Part shown: positions 42,969 through 55,141 of the stretch, one piece after another
Numbering within the stretch: the stretch's first letter is position 1
How the letters are laid out: every line of letters starts with the position of its first letter
Assembly (NCBI GenBank): GCA_000727475.1
Contig: KL647310.1
Span: forward strand, 1,373,225 to 1,437,224
Source: Sarcocystis neurona
Taxonomy: Eukaryota; Apicomplexa; Conoidasida; Eucoccidiorida; Sarcocystidae
DNA length: 64,000 nt
Direction of reading: 5' to 3'
The notes under the pieces: generated by a model
Databases searched by the model: none
What the model saw: only the letters and a program-made list of their open reading frames with translations
Told to the model about the DNA's origin: nothing
Made by a program: the position numbers and the translations under genes

Positions 42969-45900
42969 TATTACAAGTCCACCGGAAATGAATTCAACCA
43001 AAACCTATGCACGAGGGACACGTGGTCGTTTTCTTCTGTTGAGAGCTGGAACCGTCACGTCACCGCCGGGGGCGCGTGGTAGCACTCGGGGAGGAAAACG
43101 CAGCGCAGTCTTGAAACACAGTGAAGAGAAGTGTAACCAGCAGCAGGGACGTTACCTCACAACCACAACAGCTGCCTGGCGTCACCTTGTCTTTTTTCAG
43201 AGTAATCGTGGTGCGCGGGTCCGCTGCAGGACACGCTTGGCCGCCACCGGCTCGCGCGCCGTGAAACATTACCAGACATCGGGGATTGCTGCCGCGCCGT
43301 CCCTTTTGTTATCTACTATCGAACTGTTTTCGAACTCCCCTAATATACTGCATTCATTGCGGGTATAGTGCTGGGTTTGCAGTGGTGTCGCGTGCGTTTG
43401 TAGATTGTCGCTGCGCCGGTCCATCTGAACTCGGCTTTTTCCACTAATTTAGGAAGGTCGCTGTTTAGCCCGACTCCGGTAGCGATCAAGTATAGTTTCA
43501 CGTCATAAGACTGTATCACCCCTGGGAAGCAGACAGACAACAAAGCTCACACGACTGCGCTATGTGGCGGCGACGAGGAGACTCCCACGTGACATGCGTG
43601 GTGTTTTCAGAGTTGCCAAGTCTAAGGCCCGCCCGTTAAGTGCAACGACGTGCGCGGTGAAACTGTCATCACGGACGCACTTTTGTGACTGATTTAACGG
43701 AGTCGGCTCGACTGTGCATTCAATGCTCACGCAGTAAGGGAACTCTTTCGGCGAATATGTCATCTATTTAGGACACAGGCGAGGTTGCACGGACAGTGCA
43801 AATTCTCTCTCCACACACGCCCAGTTACCTGCGGCCAGGGTGCGCGTATACATGAATAATTTAAGTTTGCGTACAGGAGCGACATATGGAGGACCATGGT
43901 GCACTTCGTAAACGCAGGTCGCTCGTAGCAGCGCGAGTGAGTCGCAGCAGCAGCAGCAGTCCCTGCCTTAATGGCGTGGAGGCGCGACAGGTTATCGTTC
44001 CGCGAAAGCACCCGTCGACTGGCGTTAGGTACACGAGACGTCAACTTTTTTACGTAGCGTGACAATTAACGCGATCAAATGAGAAGCCCTCCGCACCACG
44101 ACCTACGTTGGCGCGCTTGGGCGCCTCGGATGGTATGCCACTGTCAGGCAACGACTATCGACCACTTTCACACCACACTTTCGACCCTTTCGTCTCAGAC
44201 TGTTACATGATGGCAAGACGTGCCGCACGTTCTGTAGGTACCTGACAATGACTCACGTGTATTCATCTACTGGGTATCACTCTCCTCACGGTATACTACC
44301 CCTCGTTTAACCTTGGTAATGTATTACTGCAGTGCTACTCCGGCACTTTATTAGGACGTAAATGTATCTACCATCTACATCACAGTTGAGGCTAGACAGG
44401 GCCTCATAGTGCACAACTCGTGTCTTGTACGGTCAACGTGTATTTCAGATCTACTTTTGGATCTCAAGCGATTCATACCTGCGCGCAGCTGTGACGCAGG
44501 CACTTGTCGCACGATGGCGGAAAGTGGCATGTCGGGGGGAAAGGTGCCTGCTTTACTGCTGAGGAAATACTTCTTTCTGGTGAAGCGTATTCCGTTGCCC
44601 TACCCTCTCCGCGAGACTTCCATTCTTCTACTCGCTCAATCTGTGTATACAGAAGTGGCCGAAGATTCTATATGGGTGCCCCTCTGCCAACTGGCATGTG
44701 TCAGCACCATGTTAGAGCTGCATTCGATTAGCGGTAGCACGCAGCACGCTGGGCAACCCAAGGTCACTGAACACAAGATGCCAAGGAAGAATGTATGTGC
44801 ATCGGAACAGAATGGCTTCATGTACGCTCGGCAGCGGTAGCAGGGTCGAAGATAGTCCCGATCAGCCGTCGATAATGGGAATGCAACTGCCCCCATTCAT
44901 GGTGTACCGGCGTGCCGGCGTGCCCTTCGAGCTACGGTCAGGTAGAAGGCAACCTGCGTAGTGTGACTGTGCTAATGGTTTCACGTAGATCTGCACTCAT
45001 GCTGCTCGATAACGGGCTCATGCGTCATTCAAGTACTTTAGGCGTAGGGGGTTTAACCTCTATGCGTGAGAGTGATGAACCTTCCCTACGCGCGCGCGCC
45101 CACGCTTCGGGACTGGAAGTGCGAGCGTGGAGAAGACCGCCAAAGACATCAAAGCGTGCCGCGGCAGCGGATACACGAAGTTCCATGCGGGGGTCGGCTA
45201 GGACGCACACGAGTATCAAACCTGCGGATCATCTAGTCAGCGCCGTACACAAGCTGTCCTAGAGCTACATGTTTCTGTGGAAAACTGCACCTCTATAGCG
45301 TGGAGAACCATGAGGAACGACACTCGTCTACTGGACTTTCGGGACGAGACATACGGCTTGCTACCTGGCGTGCCGCAGTCCCACCTGTACACAGTGCTTC
45401 CGTACGCGATCGCCGTACTTCTGCCAGCTCACTTTGACCGCTAGTCCTTGGCGGCTAGCTCGGTGACAATGAAGTGACAACCACATGGTAGCAGCCGGCT
45501 GAGAGACAGCCGCACGAGCAACTACAGCTTGATCGCGGCTGAGCCTTCATGGAGCGGCAGTGGCAGCCTCTATTAGTTCTAATAATTTCCGATAACAGCT
45601 GTCGCGCTTTGGGACACGAAAATAGCGAGCTACCTATAGATGCAAGTGTTGTGCCATCTCGTCAAGTACAAATTGTCTCCGCATCGGACGTTTCACAAAC
45701 AGTGAAAGCAGAGCGGGTATGTCCATTGCGTCAGGAGAGGGCCTCCCTTGCCAACAAACGTCGCTCAGTCTTTAGGCACCCTCTTCTCGGCCAGCTTCGA
45801 AAGCTTTCACCACGTACGACTACGACCCTTTCGATCAGTATTTGTTCACTTACCCACGGGACCGCGGTAGCCCAACCCGTTAACTTCCACGACCTCTTGT

Positions 45901-46429
45901 CTCTCATGCAAGGCTACCTTAGTTTTGGACAGCTAATATATATCGCCTTTACAAACAGAATATCGCCTGGACACTTATACACGTGTTGTTCTGCACAGAT
46001 CATAACTTGCACCACTTCTATGCCTTACGTGTCTGGTTTAACCGCGTCAGGTATCGACATGAGGACTTCGGCCCCTGTATACTTTACGGCGCTTCTGGCA
46101 TCCATCCACTCGTCATGTACGAAAGACCGGTGACTACGGTATTGACGGTTTCTCCCCACAACAGACTCGCATCGATATGTACACCCACCGAATCTATTCC
46201 ACATGCCAGGGAGACTTTTTACGAGCTATGTGTCATCTCGCATTCGTCACCGTATCGCAGATTCGGTTTGTCCGTCCACACAGATCTACCGGTGCACGCG
46301 AAAGCAAGTGTACTTAGTTTCAAACGAATGCATTGTCGCATCGCCAAACGAGTGCAATAGCACCCACAGTGTGTACAAACGGAATTAAACAAGCGCATCT
46401 GCCCTCCGTTCGTCCACACTTCCTTGCAG
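42969..46429. other. Divergent spacer; 5' exons of the 46.4-kb gene may lie here
   Basis: Upstream of two divergent genes. One candidate first exon on the plus strand starts with an ATG at 45549 (MERQWQPLLVLIISDNS) and could splice from a GTATTT or GTACGA donor near 45,820-45,840 in the phase required by the exon at 46430. This is not proven. A plus-strand frame at 44409-44840 has no recognisable features. Confidence 0.3.
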
Positions 46430-47376
46430 GTGGGGTTTCAGAAGGCGTTGAACCAATTTCCTTCGCAGAGGAAACTCACAAAGCAGAATTGCTCAACAAA
46501 GTATCCTCTACCGGTAAGTGCTCAATCCTTCCATCGCCTCTGTGGGGACAACCGTCACGGCGCCTTAAACTGTCCAGCCATGACGTCATTGCGTCTTCTG
46601 CGTTATCTGCATCGCAGTTTTCTCCGCATGACGTCATTGCGTTTTCTGCGTTATCTGCATCGCAGTTTTCTCCGCCCTCGAGGCGGAAGTCGACGGAGAC
46701 AAAGAGAGCGTTTCCGACGTGGCGAAGTCAGCATTTAAGAGTGCCTTCCTAGCTGTGCTTCGAAGCCTGAAGGGCGCGGTCGCAGATACATGCAATGACC
46801 TCGCCGCCATTGCTCAAAAAAAAATTAAAAGCATGGAGACTGACACCACCTATACTGAAGCTTCAGATGAATACGATTTGGGTAGGCTAATCACTCTGAA
46901 GCGCCCGCGGCTCGCCGCCGGTCTCGCTCTTGAGAGTGCTGGAGCACAGCTGTGGTCACTTACTAGGGTACGGAATGTAAGTCTCCTCAAGCACACAAAT
47001 GGCAAAAGCGGTCACACTCCGTCTTGCCGCACTCCGTCTTGCGGCGTAGACTACATGTTCGTCGGCGTGATTCAGCCGACAACTGGCTGCTCCTGGCGTT
47101 CCGTTGCGTGCTGTAGCTCTCAGCTTCGCTCAAACGGCCACCGAGAAAAAGCGACGCAAGCGTGTGCGCCCACACCGCTTTCTGGAGGATGACATCAAGT
47201 TTTTCGGTACAGTGCAATCGCTGGCAAAGAAGGCGCTGCTGGGGATAGCAAGTTCCATGAAAAACATTGTGAAAGAATCGCTCCTCCCACTTCTGCCCCA
47301 AATTAGACAGCAAGCCGTTGAAGTCTTCCGCAAAGCCTGCGAGGAGGCTGAGAACTCCGTGCTCGAAGCGTACTAA
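46430..47376 (+). CDS. Uncharacterised small helical protein, spliced (5' exon unresolved)
   Basis: Three exons join with matching phases: 46430-46513 (needs 2 bases to complete its first codon), 46666-46881 and 47117-47376 (stop TAA). Donors are GTAAGT and GTAGGC; acceptors are CCTTGCAG, ATCGCAG and CTGTAG. The product is rich in Ala, Lys, Glu and Leu and looks helical throughout: KSAFLAVLRSLKGAVADTC in the second exon, FFGTVQSLAKKALLGIASSM and VKESLLPLLPQIRQQAVEVF in the third, separated by a basic cluster EKKRRKRVRPHRF. No family is recognised. Amphipathic Ala/Lys helices with a basic linker suggest membrane association, but this is inference. The first exon may be the one starting at 45549. 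The second acceptor lies in a 48-bp tandem duplication. It ends 532 bp from the convergent TSR3 gene. Confidence 0.5.
46579..46674 (+). repeat. 48-bp tandem duplication covering a splice acceptor
   Basis: TGACGTCATTGCG starts at 46581 and again at 46629, and each copy ends with ATCTGCATCGCAGTTTTCTC. The only acceptor that keeps the frame open is the second CAG (46663-46665). Splicing at the first CAG would reach TGA after four codons. Confidence 0.85.
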
Positions 47377-47908
47377 AACGTTGCTGACTGTGTTTACGTG
47401 TCTCTGGTAAATAGTGACCTCTTTTCTGACACCATGCCCTAGATTTTGTAGTCCTTCGTGGACCGCTCTCTTGCCAACAACAGGTATCCTATCCTGGATT
47501 TTCTCCCAGTTCCCTAGGTTTTATTCCCCATGTCAGCAATGATCTGAATGTCGTTATGTACCTTCCGGTGCTATAAACTTTCGCCTTCCAACCTCGTTTG
47601 AGCCCGTACCAGGTCATACGCATTGAAATTTAGTGCAATGAAACCCGGCGTATTCTTCACCGCGCTCTACCAACCGTTCCGAAGCGCAGCAGTTCGTACG
47701 TAAGGGAGAGCTGTGCAAGTTGTACCGTGCAGTCGACTACCTTTTGCCGCAGTGTCAACATCGGCTCCCTTTAGAAATTCGCACGCACGCGTGTTTTTAC
47801 ACAGTCGCAGGCTACACCTCCCTATAAAGGTTGCTCAACACACCGTAGTCACTTCGTAAGTCCCCCCTTCTGCACACGACAACGACCCACAAACATGTCC
47901 CCGTCCCT
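47377..47908. other. Short convergent spacer (3' ends of two genes)
   Basis: 532 bp between two stop codons of convergent genes. It should carry both 3' UTRs and polyadenylation regions. Nothing else was seen. Confidence 0.5.
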
Positions 47909-50301
47909 CTAACCAAATCCATTTGTTGACTCAGCTTCGGAGACGCTCGTCGGCGAAAGCTGTGAATGCTCACATGCAGACACCAAATGCTCCATGTGAT
48001 GCTCTTTGCTCACGTCGGCGATTATCGAGCGCTCAACTTCGAAAATTTCTCTCTCACTGCTGCCGTGCTGTCGGTACCTCAAGAAGTAGCTCTCATTGAG
48101 CGACAGAAAACTATGTCCCCACTTGAACAGTGCCAATAATGACTTCGCTTGCTCCTCAAAACCTGCATGCACCGATAAGTTGCGATACCACAAAATGCGA
48201 CAGCACACCACTGACTTGATACAATAAACAACTGTTGCGTCGTTGTGACGTTCAGTGGAACGGATTCTACGTTCAAGCACCCACCACTGAGCAGTCCTTT
48301 AATACAGCAGCAGCTACGAACTCCACTAGCGCTGATCTAAAAGAGTCGCTAAGGGATGAGGTATTCACAGACGTACCGCATTCGTGACTGACGGTTCTGC
48401 ATCCACAAGCTGATTCAGAACCACTGTAGCTGGTCAGCACACGCTGCGCCACGCACAAGAAGATTTCTCCTTCCACCGTGTTGTCTTCATTTTCGTATCA
48501 CTGAGTAGCTGGAAGCCTACCTGTTATGATTAGTGCTGCGCTTAGCGCTTCAACGCAGCTAAGCTCATACTTTCGGCCGTAGTGGGCTGGATTGGCCGCC
48601 AGCAGGTAGGGTAGGAATCTGCTCTCCGCTGCAGAATATCGACCGCACACACACCTCCTGCTGCTGATTTTCCTCACGGAGGTCCAGTTCACGTACGCGA
48701 AAACAGCCTGCCAGCACTGGGTACGCTCAGAAGTACACGCGCGTGCATGGTCGCTTGCTTCTGAACGTGCAAAGCACCTACGACTGCGAACTGCAAAGTA
48801 CACACTGAGAACTAAACGTGGGCGCAGGGACGGTCAGATCGTCCCCAACCCCCGCTATCAAAAAATGTGTCCTACAAAGTGTTATTACGCTCTCACCTTG
48901 CGTACATCGAAGTCTCCTGCGCTTGCCGCTCTCCTCTACTCTGTTCCAACTGCAGTCAACTACTGCTAGACCTGCGTGTCTCATAATTTCTGTATCCGCT
49001 GCACTCAGCAGACGGCTCCTCGTATGAAAGAATGGAGACAACAAAATGCCTCTGAAAACTGCTCGCCGTCTGCCACTGTCCTGTTTGAATCGTCGCCGTG
49101 ACGCATATTCAGGGACAATCGCCATCTTCACTTCTTCAGTACAAACCCCTGGGGATCGTTCTACTTCCTGAGAATGTCGGGCAAGACCCGGCTGACCAGC
49201 CACGCGCCTCCACTCAACTGTTGCTCTCGGCACGAGTGCGCAGTCGTCCTGTCTTTTACCGTCCGTATCTGTGTACCACGGCGTTCCTCCTGTGACGAAG
49301 GGATCAGTGGACACGCTGGGCCTACTGCCCCCCTGTGGAGGCCTGTGTCGAGTCCCTCTTGCTGCCCTGTTCGCCTCCTGTGCCCTACAACTACCGCGCA
49401 CCTTGACGAGGCACACTTTCCCGTGCCTGTGGAGCTTGCGTCCAGTGCAGCGCTTGGGATCACATTCTCCGAAGTCGAAAAGCAAAAGCCTTACCTGTTC
49501 GGTGCTGTCGGACACTGCTGCCGAAAATGCACCTTCTATAGCAGCTTCGTCTGCGGAGCAGCTATGCACAGTATTCTCACTAGAAGTAACCTCTGTGTCG
49601 TCGTCTTGTCGTGCACTTCGAGATGAGCAGCAAACGTAACAGTGTTCCACGGCGTCCACCACCTCTTCCCGTGAACGCTCGCGACCTGTGTCGTTCTGTT
49701 CCGCTTCTTGGCCAGTCGGAGAACGGGGTGCATTCGAGACCACTTCTCTCTCAGGAAGTGCTCTTCCACAAGCGCCCCCCGTTAAGTCTATACAAATCGG
49801 ATCCCCGGCGAACTCCACGCCTGCCGCAGCCCCTGCGCGCTCTTCCTCCTTACCGATTGACAGCCGTTTCACAACTTTACGATTCGGCGCGTCGCCCTCA
49901 AGGGTTGAAGAACCATTGCTTGGAAGCGCTACCAGCGTACCAATTTTTCCTTTGCGTGAAATATTCTGCTCGCGCGTACAGGTCGCCTGTGTGCTAGCAG
50001 TCCCGTGGCAGGCGCGAGGAGTGCGACATGGAGCCGCATGCTCGGGCGTAGGCGGAGCCAGAGAGAAGCCAGAAGCGCCGTTGGACTTCGTCTCCTTCCT
50101 GTCCGCTATCTTTTTCAAAAGGGCGTGGACGGAGTGTTGTCCCCGCGCTGTGGCAGCTTCATTGAGGAAAAGTTTCCTCCTTCGTGTGGAACACGCGGCT
50201 GGTATGCGCCCACGTTCGAGGTCTGCAGTCTGGTTGTAGGAAACCCCGTCGGGTGGCGAGTTCTGTAAACCACCCTCGCAGAGACCCTTGCGCGACTTCA
50301 T
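47909..50301 (-). CDS. TSR3: 18S rRNA aminocarboxypropyltransferase TSR3
   Basis: TSR3 transfers the 3-amino-3-carboxypropyl group of S-adenosylmethionine to a hypermodified pseudouridine of 18S rRNA late in cytoplasmic 40S maturation. Three exons, 50301-48897, 48628-48521 and 48162-47909, all with matching phases, give 588 aa. The N-terminal 270 residues are polar and poorly conserved. The family signature starts at about 280 ([17 protein letters not shown]). Then comes an insertion of about 110 residues, followed by FRGILLSP (about 416), [20 protein letters not shown], and in exon 2 [20 protein letters not shown] then [14 protein letters not shown]. Exon 3 has [18 protein letters not shown]. 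Human and archaeal proteins join the two halves with only about 10 residues. The catalytic core is otherwise intact. Donors are GTGAGA and GTAGGC, and the ATG at 50301 is the first in frame. Identification rests on these motifs. Confidence 0.95.
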
Positions 50302-52347
50302 CGCGGCTGCTGCAGCACTCCTAAAACATGGAGGAAAAGCACGTTTTAGACGAGGTGACTGAATGTAGTGGGGGAGTCAAATTCGGCAGATATCATTTGG
50401 TGATGCTGAACAATGAAATCAAATGTACATGCATCCTGCGTCACGACATACACTACGGCCACCACAGATAGAGAACTACGGTCGCGCCAACGAAGTCTAG
50501 AAGTCACCGCCAGCACTGCTGCGCCCACTGGCTGATGCATTTACTGTTCGTTGCCCATGGAAAAAAGCCGGACATCGTTACGAGTGGCACGACTTTCATG
50601 GGGCCCGTGTGCCTCAGGGAAGGCTACCGAACCGCCGCCGCCGTCGACTAGCCCTTCGCATGCAATGCGGAAGCGCGCTCAAGCCCCAACAAGATCGGCT
50701 CGCGCGTGGATCGCCACGCTGATGCATGACAAACACACACCAAACAGGGGTGGACCCAACAAGTTGTGTGACATAGATGAGGAATCAATTAAACATGTAG
50801 AGCTTGACACCGCTTTGCTCGTGTTGTGCCCAAAATCTGCGGCTGCGCAGCACACGGCCGTCTAAACTGCTTTTCACGAACGCCAATATGATGTGGTGAA
50901 ATTGTGGTTCGATTACTAGGCTGTTGTGTGAGCTGCTGTCACACTTCGTGCATTCGTATTGCTCCGATGTGTACACTGTGGTGCAAGACCGAATACAACA
51001 CCGCAGCTTTCTGTGATAAGACGCGATTTCGCGTACGCACCAGATGCTGGTTGCGTTCGGAGTCACTGCAACTTGGTAGGGCGCTCGCGCATTAGGAACC
51101 GATCTCTTAGGCGTATTTATCCGGGTCTTACGCGCCATGGCATTGTTGCAGAATCTTCGCATACAGCTGCAGTCTTGGCGCGCCACGCCCTCCCAGACAA
51201 CCCCACCGAATCCCCTGTGTACCTGTGTGGACGGCGCCACTCACGCATTCGTTATATTGAGGAGTCTGGACAGACAATGCAGATGTGTGGACCTTTCGCC
51301 CAAATGGAGGCGCCTGCTGAGAATGTCACTTTGTGGAAGTTGTAATGATGTGAAGAAAGCGTACCATATCGGAAGAAAACCCCCTACCGAACAGTGCCCC
51401 CGGGCACACTGGTTCCCAGGAGAATCCGCTTCCGTGCTGCGTGCAGTATGGGCTGGAGTACGCATGACAAAATCAAAGTCCACTCTTTCTTCCAGAACCG
51501 GCATAGGGATGCCTGTACAGAAGCGGTGCATAGCTTCGTTATTGAGGGTGAGCCCTTTGGGTGGTCGATGTCCCGAGTAAGTAGGTAGACGAGTACATAC
51601 ACGGTGTCACACAGAATACCTGAAACGGCGATGTGGTAGTCCACACATCCTGTGCATAGAAAGGAAGGTAGAAACAAAATGCCACTAGTCGCTGACGAGG
51701 CGTCTGCGAGAGCTGAATCAGGAGAGCGACTTTATCTCGTGAAACTTTGTTTTGTCAATATCTTTGTGCAGAACACCCTTCGTACGTTTGCGAACCGTCC
51801 TCTGGAGATACCAAGTCCAGCGAGACCAACAATTTTGTATAAGGACGTCGAACTACGGGCAAGGTGAGATCACTGCCGGCTTCATTTCGAAGTTGCAGGT
51901 GCTCGACCACATGATAACGGCATGAATGAGATTCAGAGATTCAGCTGCATCGGTGGGGTTTTTTGAACTGTACATATTGCACAAGAAACAACGGTTTGGC
52001 ATCCGTGCGATACGCCAGTGATAGTGTGTTTGATATTAGGAGAGCGCCTGCGACGCGTACGTGTTGTGCTGAGGGGGCTTGTACACAGTGAGTCCGTCAA
52101 CGACGTGGCTATCGGAGAACCTTGCGGAAGCGACACATCCGTGTCTCCACAGAAAATGCACAGACATATGTGACCGTTCTTCGTCGTGAGAGAAGTGCGG
52201 ACGAGCGGCGCAACAGCAGGAATCTTATCATTGTCGCGCCGCCCACCTTTTTCTGCGAGGGAGTTTGCAGCAGTACGCGCTTCGAGAAGCTGCAGTAGGT
52301 GTGGGGTGATCTGTGGGTTACGACGTGCTGGATGAGATATCGGCGAG
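50302..52347. other. Divergent spacer between TSR3 and the AMP-binding gene
   Basis: About 2 kb holding both promoters. Frames of 60-150 codons overlap on both strands (for example around 50551-51580) with no motif, no codon pattern like the flanking genes and no splice partners. I see no supported gene. Confidence 0.45.
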
Positions 52348-55141
52348 ATGTCGTCGTTGTCCTTCTATGGATTTTTCAGCGCCATAGCAGATTCCTTGAG
52401 GACGGCAGCCGCATACTCTCGAGTGTCGCTGCCTTGTCAGACTCAAGCTGTTGACGAAAGGCTAAACCGATCCTCACCGTCTTCTTGTGGCAAGATAACG
52501 TCGCAGCAAGCGGTGGAGAGCCGCGCTGCTTTGTCGGAGCCCATAAGTTGCGTCACAGTGGGTCTGTTACTGCCCCCACTTTCTCTCTCACTGCTTTCTG
52601 CACTACTTGCCGTGTGGAGCTGCGGTGCGTCCTCTATCATATTGCCATATCCGGATGTTACACATTTCGCTGTCGGTGACGACAGCGAACGCGCCAGCAC
52701 CGCAGACACCGCTATTATTCTCAACAAAAGAGGGATGGCGCTAGTATCGTACTCGGCAGATTCGCTCGCTGAAGGGAAGATCGGCAGTAACGTATACGAT
52801 AGCAGCTGTAATTCCACCAGTGTGCAGCCACCATCTCTTTCAGAGGGGAACCCACGAGAACACAGGACTGCTGACTTTTTTGTACACCAGTGGGAGTATC
52901 ACTTAACTGAAAGCGGATGCAGACTACTGCTTGCATCACCCGAGGTTGCTACCGTACTGACTGGATTGAGTGCCAAGCTCTCAATCCCAATGTGCATTAT
53001 GCGACTTCCTGATGAGAAACGCGACTACAGACAACTTGGAAAAGCGCACTCTGCATTTGGGGAAGACCCTGAAAGAACACACGTTAGCATGTACGTGCGG
53101 GACGTGCCGCACAACACTAGGAAAACCTCTACGAACATTACAAAGTGGAAAGCACTAAAGGAGGAGGAGATCAAGGAGACGCAGGAAAGGTATAAATCAT
53201 CGAGGGCTTACGATGAAGCGCGTCGTGCAGCCATGCTTTTTTCCGAAAACTCCGGGTTTCATTCTCCCAAGGTGGTCGTCTACACTCACGGCGCACTTGA
53301 AGGACAGGTCTTACGAAATAAGCAACTGCTGGGACTAAACCCAGCAGATGCAGTTGTCTTGTTTGCTCCTGACTACGCTGCAAAATATTCTCCGGCGTAC
53401 AGTACCATGAAAGACCGGAAGGTTAACCAAGCAGGAGCGAGACTGTGGAGCCCCAGCCGGATGACGTGCGCTCCGAAAGGACTGCTCACTGTTGCGTTGC
53501 CAGCTGTTGCTGCAGGAGCTTCGCTATCTGTCATCACGTCTTGCGTGACTGACTGCACTTCTGACGTCAGGTCTTCACGTGTGCATCTTCAACGGCTTGC
53601 GTCGAGGCTGCCAGACCAGCTTCCCAATTATTGTGCGGAAGCCAGCTGTGAAAACGTCAGAGTCCCTCCCGGGCAAACGTCTCGACACTTGCGTGGTGGC
53701 CCTACCTTGACGTCGGCGCCAGCTTGCCTGGAAGGTGTCCAACTATGGGAAGCACTTGCGAGCATGCAGGTGAAGATTTCCGGAGGAACAACAAGTGTCA
53801 GACGTGACACAGTGACTCAACCAGAAGCTCAGGTGGACGCCCATGTGGAAAAGAAGGATAGCTGCGGTGTCTCTGTGTTGGCTATGGATTTGAAAACGGC
53901 TGCCGCAATGCTAGCCGCACTGCCGCCGGAGGAAGAAGGCATCCCTCATGCTGCACCAGAAAATACATTCGATGACGGGAGGGATGCGGACAGATCAGGG
54001 GGTGGTGCCAGCCTAGAGCGGGATCAGAACAGAACTTCAAGTTCTACCTCTTGCAATCAGCGCAGCTTTCCAGGAAAGCAGTTTCTCTCACGAGAGTGTG
54101 CTCGACGTCACTTGGGCGCGGCACGAGCCCTCCGGTTGGTGTGCATCTGTACAGATGAAGAAGATCTCGAGGAAGAGCTTACTTGTCGATCTTGGGGGAC
54201 GCCGCGAAGCAGCACAGGTTTTACACACATCAATACCGTAGTGCACGGGTAAGCGCAGTTCAAGCCGTCTTCGCCTTCTTTCTTGGGGATGGAACGTTAA
54301 AGTCGTTCCTAGCCTTTATCATTAGCAGCGCGCAGAAGTGCTGAATGAGAGTTATTTCTTCTGAATGCACAAAACATACAAGGGGAAGGTGGATCTGGAG
54401 ATATGTGCGCTTACCGCGTTATGGCGTGATGCAGATGGCAGGAGCTGGTCTCACCTCACGTAATGCTCCTTCACCTTTGCTCACTGACTCAAGTGGGACT
54501 TTTTTTTCTGGACGATGGGCGGAGAATAAAGAAACTGGCGAAGAGTGGCGGAACAACCGCGAAAGGATACGGCGGATTCGTTGAACGGCCTGAACTGTCA
54601 CTGGGGGACCCGCCTCTTCGTGCCTCTACGGGGACGTCGGGCTTTGGCAGCTGTGAGAATGGCTTCACAACGTTAGGGGGAGTTGCCCCGTACGACGTGA
54701 AGGCCGACGTTGACTCCGAAACTGGATTGTTAAAGGTAGGGATGACATAACGATGTCATGTCATTGACATGACATGTCAACTGATGCTAGCATCAGTTGT
54801 GTCTTTTTTGTGCCGCGTGATGAACTGTTCTGTGCAACTGAGGTTCGGTCGACAGCCATCCGGGTGCATGCATTCCTTTTGTGTGTCGATACATCCTCCG
54901 TGCTGCATTGCAGATTACAAGCCCACATGGAGCTGCCGGCTATTACAAGCGGCCCAGGTCTACTGCCGAAACATTTGGAACTCACGGAGAGTTCCACTCG
55001 TCTTTTCGGGGTCGCGTGGTCGCCGACCGTGATGACTCGGCTTCAGCTGCATGTTCTTCGCCCGCCGTAGATCACCAAGTTATACTGCAGGGCTCTCTGC
55101 AGCCTGCATCTGTTCATCAAGTCCCACTCTTGTACCGCCTT
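52348..55141 (+). CDS. Divergent AMP-binding (acyl-CoA synthetase-like) protein, probably inactive
   Basis: Exon 1 (52348-54248) is one long frame. Exon 2 starts near 54401 and exon 3 ends at 54735. Exon 4 is 54914 to about 55141. The ANL-superfamily layout is recognisable: VGLLLPPLSLSLLSALLAVW (hydrophobic core), EYHLTESGCRLLLASPE, then SPKVVVYTHGALEGQVL followed by LNPADAVVLFAP, which is the strand after the P-loop. KGLLTVALPAVAAGASLSVI follows, then RYGVMQMAGAGL (A5 region) and ETGLLKITSPHGAAGYYKRP with RSTAETF. Signature residues are lost: the Ser/Thr/Gly P-loop reads FSENSGFHSPK, the YGMTE motif reads YGVMQ, and the GWFRTGD motif reads GEFHSSF. Exons 2 and 3 are separated by only 34 or 46 bp, far below other introns here, so a frameshift is possible. 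Closest guess is the malonyl-CoA synthetase (ACSF3) branch. It may be a pseudoenzyme or a decaying gene. Confidence 0.55.
54753..54799. repeat. Two adjacent perfect inverted repeats
   Basis: ATGTCATGTCA (54753-54763) is followed after one base by its exact complement TGACATGACAT (54765-54775). Immediately next is a perfect 22-bp palindrome at 54778-54799 with core ACTGATGCTAGCATCAGT. Both lie in the presumed intron 54736-54913 of the AMP-binding gene. Confidence 0.85.

Noticed and set aside
53260..53330. Taking VVVYTHGALEG as the AMP-binding P-loop itself
   Set aside because: Alignment with the family places THGAL just after the P-loop (PKGVVLTHGAL); the true P-loop position is FSENSGFHSPK, which is degenerate.
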